DNA of 64,000 nucleotides from Mycolicibacterium lacusdiani (GTDB lineage: Bacteria > Actinomycetota > Actinomycetes > Mycobacteriales > Mycobacteriaceae). This document shows positions 28,797 through 36,677 of this stretch, one piece after another. Positions within the stretch are counted from its first letter, which is position 1. Each line of letters starts with the position of its first letter. The notes under the pieces were generated by a model that made no database searches, was not told where the DNA came from, and saw nothing but the letters and a program-made list of their open reading frames with translations. Both the position numbers and the translations under genes were made by a program. The stretch is taken from the NCBI RefSeq assembly GCF_021916785.1, contig NZ_JAKCFC010000008.1, forward strand, positions 62,001 through 126,000, written 5' to 3'.

Positions 28797-29684
28797 GTGC
28801 AGTACACCTCGACGGGCACGTTCCTGGGACGCCCCGTCGCGGGCGACCGGGCGATGATCATGGCGATCGTCAACCGGACCCCCGACTCCTTCTACGACCG
28901 CGGCGCCAACTTCACCGACGAGGCAGCCATGGCCGCCGTCCACCGCGTCATCGCCGAGGGCGCCGACGTCATCGACGTGGGGGGCGTCAAGGCCGGGCCC
29001 GGCGAGACCGTCGACGTCGAGGCCGAGGTGGCTCGCGTCGTGCCGTTCATCGAGTGGCTGCGCGGCGAGTATCCGGACCAACTGATCAGTGTCGACACCT
29101 GGCGCGCGGCGGTGGCCAAGCAGGCTTGCGCGGCGGGTGCGGACATCATCAACGACACCTGGGGCGGGGTCGACCCGGGCCTGGCCGAGGTGGCCGCGGA
29201 GTTCGGCGCCGGCCTGGTCTGCTCCCACACCGGGGGAGCGGTTCCGCGCACCAGGCCGTTCCGGGTGAACTACGGGATCAGCGAACGCGGCGTAGTCGAC
29301 GACGTCATCGCCGAGGTGACCGCGGCCGCCGAACGGGCCGTCGCCGCCGGTGTCGCGCGGGACGCCGTGCTCATCGATCCGACCCACGATTTCGGCAAGA
29401 ACACTCATCACGGTCTTACTTTGTTGCGGCACGTGGAAGACCTTGTAAAAACTGGATGGCCTGTCCTGATGGCGCTGAGCAACAAGGATTTCGTCGGGGA
29501 GACTCTGGGCGTGGGATTGACCGAACGCCTGGAGGGCACCCTCGCGGCAACCGCGCTCGCAGCGAACGCGGGTGCCGCGATGTTCCGGGTACACGAGGTC
29601 GGTTCCACTCGACGCGTACTGGAGATGGTGGCGTCGATTCGAGGCGTGCGTACACCGGCGCGGACCGTAAGGGGACTGGCATGA
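28797..29684 (+). CDS. folP2: FolP2, dihydropteroate-synthase-like protein
   Basis: A 295-residue TIM-barrel protein of the DHPS family. Family signatures (IMAIVNRTPDSFYDRG, ADVIDVGG, DTWRAAVA, IINDTWGG) are seen. M. leprae FolP2 is reported to lack DHPS activity, and the gene has the glycogen/methylglucose context typical of folP2 rather than the folate operon. GTG start chosen from MQYTSTGTFLGRPV. Its ATGA overlap with gpgS argues for joint expression. True function unknown; a Mg or sugar-phosphate role is only contextual. Confidence 0.9.
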   Translation: MQYTSTGTFLGRPVAGDRAMIMAIVNRTPDSFYDRGANFTDEAAMAAVHRVIAEGADVIDVGGVKAGPGETVDVEAEVARVVPFIEWLRGEYPDQLISVDTWRAAVAKQACAAGADIINDTWGGVDPGLAEVAAEFGAGLVCSHTGGAVPRTRPFRVNYGISERGVVDDVIAEVTAAAERAVAAGVARDAVLIDPTHDFGKNTHHGLTLLRHVEDLVKTGWPVLMALSNKDFVGETLGVGLTERLEGTLAATALAANAGAAMFRVHEVGSTRRVLEMVASIRGVRTPARTVRGLA

Positions 29685-30622
29685 GCTTGACACCTGATCT
29701 CACCGATGCCGTCGCGGGTCACCGCTGGCTGTCCGATCACAGCTGGAGCCGACCGACGTGGACGGTGAGCGAGCTGGAGGCCGCCAAGCGCGGCCGCACG
29801 ATCTCGGTCGTCCTGCCCGCACTCAACGAGGAGGAGACGGTCGCTTCGGTGATCGACACCATCAGCCCGCTGCTGGGCGGCCTCGTCGACGAGCTGATCG
29901 TGCTGGACTCCGGGTCCACCGACGAGACCGAGATTCGCGCGATCGCCGCCGGTGCTCGCGTCATCAGCCGCGAGACGGCGCTTCCCGAGGTCGCGCCGCA
30001 GCCCGGCAAGGGCGAGGTGCTGTGGCGCTCCCTGGCCGCGACGACCGGCGACATCGTGGCGTTCGTCGACTCCGACCTGATCGACCCCGACCCCATGTTC
30101 GTGCCCAAGCTGCTCGGCCCGCTACTGACCACCGACGGCGTGCACCTGGTCAAGGGCTTCTACCGCAGGCCGCTGAAGGTGAGCGGCAGCGAGGACGCCA
30201 ACGGCGGCGGACGCGTCACCGAACTCGTCGCCCGCCCCCTGCTGGCCGCGCTGCGCCCGGAACTCACCTGCCTGCTGCAGCCCCTCGGCGGGGAGTACGC
30301 AGGCACCCGTGAGTTGCTGACGTCGCTGCCGTTCGCGCCGGGCTACGGCGTGGAGATCGGCTTGCTCGTCGACGCCTACGACCGGCTGGGACTCGACGCC
30401 ATCGCCCAGGTCAACCTCGGTGTGCGGACGCACCGCAACCGACCGCTGACCGAGCTGGCCGCGATGAGCCGACAGGTGATCGCCACGCTGCTGACCAAGT
30501 GCGGCGTCCCCGACTCGGGCGTCGGACTCACGCAGTTCTTCGCCGACGGGAATGACTTCGGCTCCCGCACGTCGACGGTGTCACTCGTCGACCGGCCGCC
30601 GATGAACACGCTGCGCCCCTGA
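29681..30622 (+). CDS. gpgS: Glucosyl-3-phosphoglycerate synthase GpgS
   Basis: A 313-residue GT81 family GT-A glycosyltransferase that moves glucose from an NDP-glucose to 3-phosphoglycerate, the first step of methylglucose lipopolysaccharide synthesis. The nucleotide/metal motif D130-S-D132 is in FVDSDLIDPDP; PALNEEETVASV and GVEIGLLVDA are typical. Overlaps folP2 by 4 bp (ATGA) and matches Rv1208. The same product reinforces folP2, DivIVA-like and tagA synteny. Confidence 0.95.
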   Translation: MSLTPDLTDAVAGHRWLSDHSWSRPTWTVSELEAAKRGRTISVVLPALNEEETVASVIDTISPLLGGLVDELIVLDSGSTDETEIRAIAAGARVISRETALPEVAPQPGKGEVLWRSLAATTGDIVAFVDSDLIDPDPMFVPKLLGPLLTTDGVHLVKGFYRRPLKVSGSEDANGGGRVTELVARPLLAALRPELTCLLQPLGGEYAGTRELLTSLPFAPGYGVEIGLLVDAYDRLGLDAIAQVNLGVRTHRNRPLTELAAMSRQVIATLLTKCGVPDSGVGLTQFFADGNDFGSRTSTVSLVDRPPMNTLRP

Positions 30623-30674
30623 AACCCGACCCGGGGTCACGCCCGCGTCGGACGACTCAGGCACTATCGATGCC

Positions 30675-31106
30675 GTGACGCTGATCCTCCTGTATCTGGT
30701 CGTCCTGATCCTGGTGGCCGTCGTGCTGTTCGGGCTCGGCACCGTGCTGTTCGGCCGCGGCGAGCGCCTGCCGCCGCTACCCCGTGACACCACGGCCACC
30801 GTGCTGCCCGCATCGGGCGTGACGGGTGCGGACGTCGAGGCCGTCAAGTTCACCCAGGCGCTGCGCGGATACAAGACCAGCGAGGTCGACTGGGTGCTCG
30901 ACCGGCTGGGCCAGGAACTCGACCTCGTGCGCGGAGAACTCGACGCGGTCCGCGCAGCACACGGCATCGGCAGCCCGCAGGACGGCTTCGAGTCCGACGT
31001 GCCCGACGCTGAGGAGCTAGACGAGGCCGACGACCTCGCTGCCGACTCCGACGCGGGCGTGCACGCCGCACACGCACGCGGCGAGCACGCCGTCGACGAG
31101 CGATGA
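30675..31106 (+). CDS. DivIVA-domain membrane protein
   Basis: A 143-residue protein with an N-terminal membrane helix (residues 3-25) and a short DivIVA-like domain (EAVKFTQALRGYKTSEVDWVLDRLGQELDLV). The C-terminal tail is very acidic. In mycobacteria such Rv1209-like proteins are small relatives of Wag31; polar localisation is suggested, not shown. GTG start. It overlaps tagA by 4 bp. Confidence 0.88.
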   Translation: MTLILLYLVVLILVAVVLFGLGTVLFGRGERLPPLPRDTTATVLPASGVTGADVEAVKFTQALRGYKTSEVDWVLDRLGQELDLVRGELDAVRAAHGIGSPQDGFESDVPDAEELDEADDLAADSDAGVHAAHARGEHAVDER

Positions 31107-31708
31107 ACGCACCGGCCACCGAGGACGGCCTCACCCGCTGCGGCTGGGCCGACTTCTCCGGGCCACGGTGGTCCCTGCCGGACTCGCAGCTGTACCGCGC
31201 CTATCACGACACGGAGTGGGGCGTTCCGCTGGACGGCACCCGCGACCTCTTCGAGCGCATGTCGCTCGAGGCCTTCCAGAGCGGGCTGTCGTGGCTGATC
31301 ATCCTGCGCAAGCGGGAGAACTTCCGCGTGGCGTTCGACGGCTTCGACCCCGAACGGGTCGCGTCCTACACCGAGGTGGACGTCGAGCGGCTGATGGCCG
31401 ACCCGGGCATCGTGCGCAACCGGGCCAAGGTGGTGGCGACCATTGCCAATGCCAAGGCGGTCGCCGAGCTGGCGAGCCAGGGCGTCGACCTCGGCGAGCT
31501 GCTGTGGTCGTTCGCGCCGTCGCCGCGCCCACGCCCCGCGACCATGGCCGAAGTACCCGCCGTGACGCCCGAGTCCACGGCCATGGCAAGGGAACTCAAG
31601 CGGCGCGGCTTCAAGTTCGTCGGCCCTACCACGGCGTACGCACTCATGCAGGCGACCGGCATGGTGGACGATCACCTGGCATCCTGTTTCGTGCGGAAGG
31701 ACGCGTGA
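31103..31708 (+). CDS. tagA: DNA-3-methyladenine glycosylase I TagA
   Basis: A 201-residue HhH-GPD-like base-excision glycosylase that removes 3-methyladenine from alkylated DNA. RCGWADFSGP...YHDTEWGVPL with E and the aromatic cage, and LFERMSLEAFQSGLSWLIILRKRENFR, are Tag-family blocks. Zinc ligands are expected at Cys near residue 11-12 and in the C-terminal region. ATG start overlapping the DivIVA-domain gene by 4 bp. Confidence 0.95.
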   Translation: MNAPATEDGLTRCGWADFSGPRWSLPDSQLYRAYHDTEWGVPLDGTRDLFERMSLEAFQSGLSWLIILRKRENFRVAFDGFDPERVASYTEVDVERLMADPGIVRNRAKVVATIANAKAVAELASQGVDLGELLWSFAPSPRPRPATMAEVPAVTPESTAMARELKRRGFKFVGPTTAYALMQATGMVDDHLASCFVRKDA

Positions 31709-31774
31709 ATGAAGCGTCCAGCCGCCGCGCGAAGGCGCTTCGCCGGGTCTTTGCACACTGAACGGCCGGAATAG

Positions 31775-31798
31775 GGAACAATGTAGGAAGTTCAGTTG
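31775..31798 (+). promoter_or_regulatory. ECF (SigE/SigH-like) promoter candidate for the DUF3117 gene
   Basis: GGAAC (31775-31779), a 15-nt spacer and GTTG (31795-31798) match the mycobacterial SigE/SigH consensus GGAAC-N15/16-GTT. It lies 89 bp upstream of the DUF3117 ATG. A possible housekeeping -35 (TTGCAC, 31751-31756) is also present nearby. sigE is in the same window at 40822. Confidence 0.45.
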
Positions 31799-31886
31799 CA
31801 GTTCAGAGCCGGGAGCTTCAACGCGTGGGCGGTCCCGGCCCGACCGGTCCGCTACCGCGGGTCGGCACATGCGGAGGAGGCACTCG

Positions 31887-32054
31887 ATGGCGGCGATGAA
31901 GCCCCGGACCGGCGACGGTCCACTGGAAGCAACCAAAGAGGGGCGGGGCATCGTGATGCGGGTACCACTGGAAGGTGGTGGACGACTCGTCGTCGAACTG
32001 ACCCCCGACGAGGCCGCAGCCCTCGGAGACGAACTCAAGGGCGTCACCAGCTAG
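31887..32054 (+). CDS. DUF3117 small protein
   Basis: A 55-residue conserved actinobacterial protein, MAAMKPRTGDGPLEAT to ELTPDEAAALGDELKG. The M. tuberculosis homologue Rv1211 has been described as calmodulin-like, but no EF-hand is obvious here. Strong ribosome-binding site GGAGGAGG ending 6-7 nt before the ATG. The stop precedes the 10-bp-arm hairpin at 32063. Cytoplasmic; role unknown. Confidence 0.9.
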   Translation: MAAMKPRTGDGPLEATKEGRGIVMRVPLEGGGRLVVELTPDEAAALGDELKGVTS

Positions 32055-32062
32055 CAGTTCGA

Positions 32063-32094
32063 GCGTGACCGGTCGCATCGGCGGCCGGTCACGC
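32063..32094. terminator. Hairpin between DUF3117 and glgM
   Basis: Perfect 10-bp arms GCGTGACCGG (32063-32072) and CCGGTCACGC (32085-32094), 12-nt loop, lying between convergent genes. Likely a bidirectional terminator without U-tract. Confidence 0.6.
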
Positions 32095-32130
32095 TGCTGT
32101 GGCTAGGCTGCCGTACCTAGGCTGCTGTGG

Positions 32131-33282
32131 CTAGGCACCGACCGCGCGGTACACGTCGAGCGTCTGCTCGGCGATGCGCGCCCAGGAGAACTCGTCGATG
32201 CACCGCTGCCGTCCCGCGCGTCCGTAACCCGCGGCCCGCTCGGGATCGGCGACCAGGTTGTTCACGGCGTCGGCGAGATCGGACTCGAACGTCGCGGTGT
32301 CGGACTTGTCGTAGTGCACGAGTTCGCCCGTCTCGCCCGGTACCACCACCTCGGGGATGCCGCCGACGTCGGAGGCCACCACCGCCGTCGAGCACGCCAT
32401 GGCCTCGAGGTTGACGATGCCCAACGGCTCGTACACCGACGGGCACACGAACACCGTTGCCGCGCTCAGGATCTCGCGAATCTTCGGGGTCGGCAACATC
32501 TCCCGTACCCAGAACACCCCGGATCGTGCGGCTGCCAGCTCCGTCACGGCGCCGCCCACCTCGGCGGCGATCTCGGGGGTGTCCGGCGCGCCCGCGCACA
32601 GCACCAGCTGCACCTCTGGGGCGAACCGGTGGGCGGCCGCGACGAGGTGCGCGACGCCCTTCTGGCGCGTGATGCGCCCGACGAACGCCACGATCGGGCG
32701 GCTCGGGTCGACGCCGAGGTCGGCGAGCACCGACCCCTCGGCGGGATACCACGCATCGGTGTCGATGCCATTGCGCACCACGTGCACGCGATTGGCGTCC
32801 AGAGCGGGGTAGGTGTTCAGCACGTCGTTGCGCATGCCCGAACTCACGGCGATCACCGCGTCGGCGGCCTCCACGGCGGTGCGCTCCACCCAGGACGACA
32901 CCTGGTAGCCGCCGCCGAGCTGCTCGGCCTTCCACGGCCGCATCGGCTCGAGCGAGTGCGCGGTCAGGACGTGCGGGACCCCGTACAGCAGCCCGGCTAT
33001 GTGCCCCGCCATTCCGGCGTACCAGGTGTGCGAGTGCACGACGTCGGCGCCCGCTGCGGCGTTGACCATCACCAGGTCGGCCGAGAGCGTCGCCAGGGCG
33101 GGATTCGCCCCTGCGAGCGCAGGATCGGGTTTCGCGACGAACGCGCCGGGCCGGTCGGCGCCCATGCAGTGCACGTCGACCTCGCACAGACGTCTCAGCT
33201 GCGCGACGAGTTCGGTCACGTGTACGCCGGCTCCGCCATACACCTCGGGCGGATATTCTCTGGTCATCATCGCCACCCGCAT
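32131..33282 (-). CDS. glgM: Maltose-1-phosphate synthase / glycogen synthase, GT4 (GlgM-type)
   Basis: A 383-residue GT4 glycosyltransferase. The N-terminal MTREYPPEVYGGAGVHV and the C-terminal E-x7-E block (PSVYEPLGIVNLEAMACSTAVV) are typical. Rv1212c uses ADP-glucose from GlgC to make maltose-1-phosphate for alpha-glucan synthesis. Divergent from glgC with a 123-bp gap. The annotation glgA is used by others for the same gene. Confidence 0.93.
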   Translation of the reverse strand: MRVAMMTREYPPEVYGGAGVHVTELVAQLRRLCEVDVHCMGADRPGAFVAKPDPALAGANPALATLSADLVMVNAAAGADVVHSHTWYAGMAGHIAGLLYGVPHVLTAHSLEPMRPWKAEQLGGGYQVSSWVERTAVEAADAVIAVSSGMRNDVLNTYPALDANRVHVVRNGIDTDAWYPAEGSVLADLGVDPSRPIVAFVGRITRQKGVAHLVAAAHRFAPEVQLVLCAGAPDTPEIAAEVGGAVTELAAARSGVFWVREMLPTPKIREILSAATVFVCPSVYEPLGIVNLEAMACSTAVVASDVGGIPEVVVPGETGELVHYDKSDTATFESDLADAVNNLVADPERAAGYGRAGRQRCIDEFSWARIAEQTLDVYRAVGA

Positions 33283-33405
33283 GACACTGACGGTAACGGC
33301 CGAATTGGCTCACCGCACCAATTGCCTTGACTTGCAATCCGACAGACTCGCCGCCAATAGTGCGAATGGCTGGCCTCCGCCGGTGACGGCCGATAGGTTT
33401 GTGTC

Positions 33406-34620
33406 ATGAGGGAAGCCCCACACGTCCTCGGCATCGTCCTGGCCGGCGGTGAGGGCAAGCGCCTGTACCCCCTGACCGCGGATCGCGCCAAGCCGGCCGT
33501 CCCCTTCGGCGGCGCCTACCGTCTCATCGACTTCGTTCTCTCGAACCTCGTCAACGCGCGGTACTTGAAGATCTGCGTTCTGACGCAATACAAGTCGCAT
33601 TCGCTGGATAGGCACATCTCGCAGAACTGGCGGCTTTCGGGGCTTGCCGGCGAGTACATCACCCCGGTGCCCGCGCAGCAGCGCCTCGGTCCGCGGTGGT
33701 ACACGGGCAGCGCCGACGCGATCCTCCAGTCGCTGAACCTGGTCTACGACGAGGATCCCGACTACGTCGTCGTGTTCGGCGCCGACCACATCTACCGGAT
33801 GGACCCGGAGCAGATGCTCCAGTTCCACATCGAGAGCGGCGCGGGCGTCACCGTCGCAGGCATTCGGGTCCCGCGCGCCGAGGCGACCGCGTTCGGTGTC
33901 ATCGACGCCGACGAGTCGGGCCGCATTCGAGAGTTCCTCGAGAAGCCCGCCGACCCGCCCGGTACACCCGACGATCCCGAGCAGACGTTCGCGTCCATGG
34001 GCAACTACATCTTCAGCACCAAGGTGCTCATCGACGCCATCAAGGCCGACGCCGACGAGGACCGCTCCGATCACGACATGGGCGGCGACATCATCCCGCG
34101 TCTGGTCGCCGACGGAAAAGCCGCCGTCTACGACTTCAAGGACAACGAGGTGCCCGGGTCCACCGAACGCGACCACGGGTACTGGCGCGACGTCGGGACG
34201 CTCGACGCGTTCTACGACGCCCACATGGACCTGGTGTCGGTGCACCCGGTCTTCAACCTCTACAACCGCCGCTGGCCGATCATGGGCGAGTCGGCGAACC
34301 TCGCGCCCGCGAAGTTCGTCAACGGTGGCTCCGCGCAGGAGTCGGTGGTCGGTGCGGGCAGCATCGTGTCGGCCGCCTCGGTGCGGAATTCGGTGCTGTC
34401 GTCGAACGTGGTCGTCGAGGACGGTGCGATCGTGGAGGGCAGCGTGCTGATGCCCGGTGTGCGGATCGGCCGCGGTGCGGTCGTGCGCCACGCCATCCTC
34501 GACAAGAACGTCATGGTGGGCCCAGGCGAGATGGTCGGCGTCGATCTCGACAAGGACCGCGACCGGTTCTCCATCAGTGCCGGTGGCGTGGTCGCCGTCG
34601 GCAAGGGCGTCTGGGTCTAG
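33406..34620 (+). CDS. glgC: Glucose-1-phosphate adenylyltransferase GlgC
   Basis: A 404-residue enzyme that makes ADP-glucose from ATP and glucose 1-phosphate. N-terminal nucleotidyltransferase with LAGGEGKRLYPLTADRAKPAVPFGG and a beta-helix C terminus for allosteric control. It supplies GlgM, which is divergent. ATG start. The stop shares CTAG with the convergent DUF4126 gene. Confidence 0.97.
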   Translation: MREAPHVLGIVLAGGEGKRLYPLTADRAKPAVPFGGAYRLIDFVLSNLVNARYLKICVLTQYKSHSLDRHISQNWRLSGLAGEYITPVPAQQRLGPRWYTGSADAILQSLNLVYDEDPDYVVVFGADHIYRMDPEQMLQFHIESGAGVTVAGIRVPRAEATAFGVIDADESGRIREFLEKPADPPGTPDDPEQTFASMGNYIFSTKVLIDAIKADADEDRSDHDMGGDIIPRLVADGKAAVYDFKDNEVPGSTERDHGYWRDVGTLDAFYDAHMDLVSVHPVFNLYNRRWPIMGESANLAPAKFVNGGSAQESVVGAGSIVSAASVRNSVLSSNVVVEDGAIVEGSVLMPGVRIGRGAVVRHAILDKNVMVGPGEMVGVDLDKDRDRFSISAGGVVAVGKGVWV

Positions 34621-35204
34621 GCCTCGGAACGCTTGCGGCTGCGTCGCCGTCTCAGGACGGTGAAAGCGGCCCACGCGATGACGGCAACGACCACCAGCAC
34701 CAGCACCGGCAGCAGGATCGCGACGAACACCAGGCCGACGCTCGTTACGTCCTCGACGGTGCTCAACACCGGTGCGGCGATGCCCGCCGTGGACGCGTTC
34801 GCGACCGGCCGCACCGCGGTCTTCGTCAGATGCACGACGAGCGCGATCGCGATGCCGAGCACCACCGGTATCCACTGACCCGAGCCGGCGAAGGCGCCGG
34901 GGTCGGTGACGGCCTGGGTCTGCGCGGCGGTGCCCGATCCGAACACGATGCCCCCGGCGGTCGGCCGCACGAACGTCTGCACGACGTCGTTGACGCTGTC
35001 GAGCGCGGGCACCTTGTCGGCGACGACCTCCACGGTCAGGAGCACCGCGACGATCGCCATGACCCAGCCGTTCTCGAGCCAACTCCAGCCCGACGGCAGT
35101 GTGACCAGGTCGGTGAACCGCGCCAGCAGACCCAGCGCGAGCAGCGGAATGTAGGCATTGAGCCCCGCCGCCGTCGCCAGGCCGAACCCGGTCAGCAGTT
35201 CCAT
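34617..35204 (-). CDS. DUF4126 membrane protein
   Basis: A 195-residue integral membrane protein of the DUF4126 family with about five hydrophobic segments. N-terminal MELLTGFGLATAAGLNAYIP, the central VVQTFVRPTAGGIVFGSG segment, and a basic C terminus (RRRRSRKRSEA) inside the cell. Function unknown. ATG start; the longer frame overlaps the opposite promoter. Confidence 0.85.
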   Translation of the reverse strand: MELLTGFGLATAAGLNAYIPLLALGLLARFTDLVTLPSGWSWLENGWVMAIVAVLLTVEVVADKVPALDSVNDVVQTFVRPTAGGIVFGSGTAAQTQAVTDPGAFAGSGQWIPVVLGIAIALVVHLTKTAVRPVANASTAGIAAPVLSTVEDVTSVGLVFVAILLPVLVLVVVAVIAWAAFTVLRRRRSRKRSEA

Positions 35205-35283
35205 GGGATCAGTATGCGGCGGGTGACGGTTGTTTCTGGCGGTAAGGTCAGACGATCGTCGGCGACGAATTGAGAGGTCCGAC

Positions 35284-35727
35284 ATGAGCGAGATGACACC
35301 CGAACTGCAGAGCGAGATCGAAGGCATCCTGCAGACGAGCCAGAAGCGCCACGGGGTCGTCTACCGCGAGATGACCGAAGGTCTGGGTCACGAGGAGATG
35401 GCCACCCGGCACGGCAAGACCCCGGCCCACATGAAGAGGTTCGTCACCAGCGTCCGGCACATCCTGGACGGGACGATGCCCTCGACGTCGCTGGTGCTGA
35501 CGAATTCCTACGGCTACCGCGAACTGCTGAATTACCAACCGACACATGACCTCTACGAGCACGTGACGGCGTGGCTCAAGCGCCTGCGGCAGGTCAAGCC
35601 CGAGGTGAGCTTCGAGCCGCTGGACGGCCACGCCCTCCCAGAGGCCTTGAAGGACAAGCGTCGCGCCGAGGTGGTCGAGAAGATATGCCCGCAGTGCTAC
35701 ATGGTGCACCCCGGCGAGTGCTACTGA
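35284..35727 (+). CDS. Hypothetical protein with C-terminal CxxC-HxxxxC motif
   Basis: A 147-residue protein. The helical N-terminal part (residues 5-70) has a pattern resembling a helix-turn-helix (GLGHEEMATRHGKTPAHMKRFVTSVRHIL). The C terminus ends CPQCYMVHPGECY, a plausible zinc-binding site. ATG start with GAGAGGTCCGAC upstream. Possibly a small DNA-binding or stress protein; not recognised. It converges with the small minus-strand Cys protein. Confidence 0.75.
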   Translation: MSEMTPELQSEIEGILQTSQKRHGVVYREMTEGLGHEEMATRHGKTPAHMKRFVTSVRHILDGTMPSTSLVLTNSYGYRELLNYQPTHDLYEHVTAWLKRLRQVKPEVSFEPLDGHALPEALKDKRRAEVVEKICPQCYMVHPGECY

Positions 35728-35734
35728 CCGTCGG

Positions 35735-35917
35735 TCACGACCCGGTCCGCCGCGCCGGCCGTTCGTGCGGAGGGACTTTCGGAGTGTCCCGGATCGATCG
35801 GCGCTTGCCCGCCACGGTCGGCAAGCGCCGCCTGCAGCGGGGGCAGATTGGCCGGCCCTCAATGTCGACCGTCCAGTCCTTCCCGCCACCGGGGCACGGC
35901 TTCTCCGGTGTGGTCAT
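35735..35917 (-). CDS. Small protein with CPRC motif
   Basis: A 60-residue candidate: MTTPEKPCPGGGKDWTVDIEG then RPICPRCRRRLP, and a basic tail. The two Cys pairs could bind zinc. ATG chosen; a longer frame starts 63 bases upstream. The gene is short and supported only by its composition and spacing between real genes, so it may be spurious. Confidence 0.45.
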   Translation of the reverse strand: MTTPEKPCPGGGKDWTVDIEGRPICPRCRRRLPTVAGKRRSIRDTPKVPPHERPARRTGS

Positions 35918-35998
35918 GGCTGGTCGCCGTCCGCGGGTGGCCTGCGATCGACTGAGCGGGCATCGAGTTTCACGCGTCAAGTATGCGACGGCCGGTCG

Positions 35999-36673
35999 TC
36001 ACCAGACGCCAGGCACCAGACGCTTCCGTACGCGCGAAACGTATTCGGGGTAGCCGGGCAGCTCCTGGCGGAGCATCTTCTCCTCGTCGAGGATGCGCGC
36101 GGCCAGCACCGGGAGCGCGGCGGCGACCACCACGAGTCCCCACAGGGAGTCCAGCGCGGGTGGCATGCCGACCATCATGATCAGCGCCCCGAGGTACATC
36201 GGATGGCGAACCACCCCGTACAGCCCGGTGGACACCAGCGGCTGGTCCGCCTCGACGGTGATGGTGGCGGCCGCGTAGGAGTTCTGCACGACCACCAGCT
36301 GCGACAGGACGAGGCCACCCACGACGAGGACGTCGCCGACGACGATGAGCCACAGCGGGACCGACGACCAGCCGAACCGGTGGTCGAGCGCCGAGACCAC
36401 CAGCGTGGCGACGACCAGTAGCACCGTCGCCGACATGACGATCCGCTGTGCCGGCCGAGTCTCCGCCGTCGGACCTGCCTTCATCCTGCGCGCCAGGGCA
36501 GCCGGGTCGCGGACGGCCAGATAGGCGCTCGGCACCATCGTCGCGGTCAGGAACACCGCGATGAACACCCAGGCCTGCCAGTAGTCGACCGTGCCCGCCG
36601 GGACGAACAGCGCTGCGCCGAAGAATACGACGCTGAACGCCATGGCGGCGATTGTCTTCAACGCGAGCTTCAT
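35999..36673 (-). CDS. Isoprenylcysteine carboxyl methyltransferase (ICMT)-like membrane protein
   Basis: A 224-residue protein with five to six membrane segments. The C-terminal region GLYGVVRHPMYLGAL and ...YPEYVSRVRKRLVPG is the SAM-binding signature of the ICMT/PEMT-like family. Prenylated proteins are absent in mycobacteria, so the substrate is probably a lipid or small molecule. Start ATG 5 bases after the exporter permease stop; likely the last gene of the TetR-exporter operon. Confidence 0.85.
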   Translation of the reverse strand: MKLALKTIAAMAFSVVFFGAALFVPAGTVDYWQAWVFIAVFLTATMVPSAYLAVRDPAALARRMKAGPTAETRPAQRIVMSATVLLVVATLVVSALDHRFGWSSVPLWLIVVGDVLVVGGLVLSQLVVVQNSYAAATITVEADQPLVSTGLYGVVRHPMYLGALIMMVGMPPALDSLWGLVVVAAALPVLAARILDEEKMLRQELPGYPEYVSRVRKRLVPGVW

Positions 36674-36677
36674 GGGC

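Noticed and set aside
33310..35082. 590-codon minus-strand frame over glgC and DUF4126
   Set aside because: Crosses two real genes on opposite strands, no motif.
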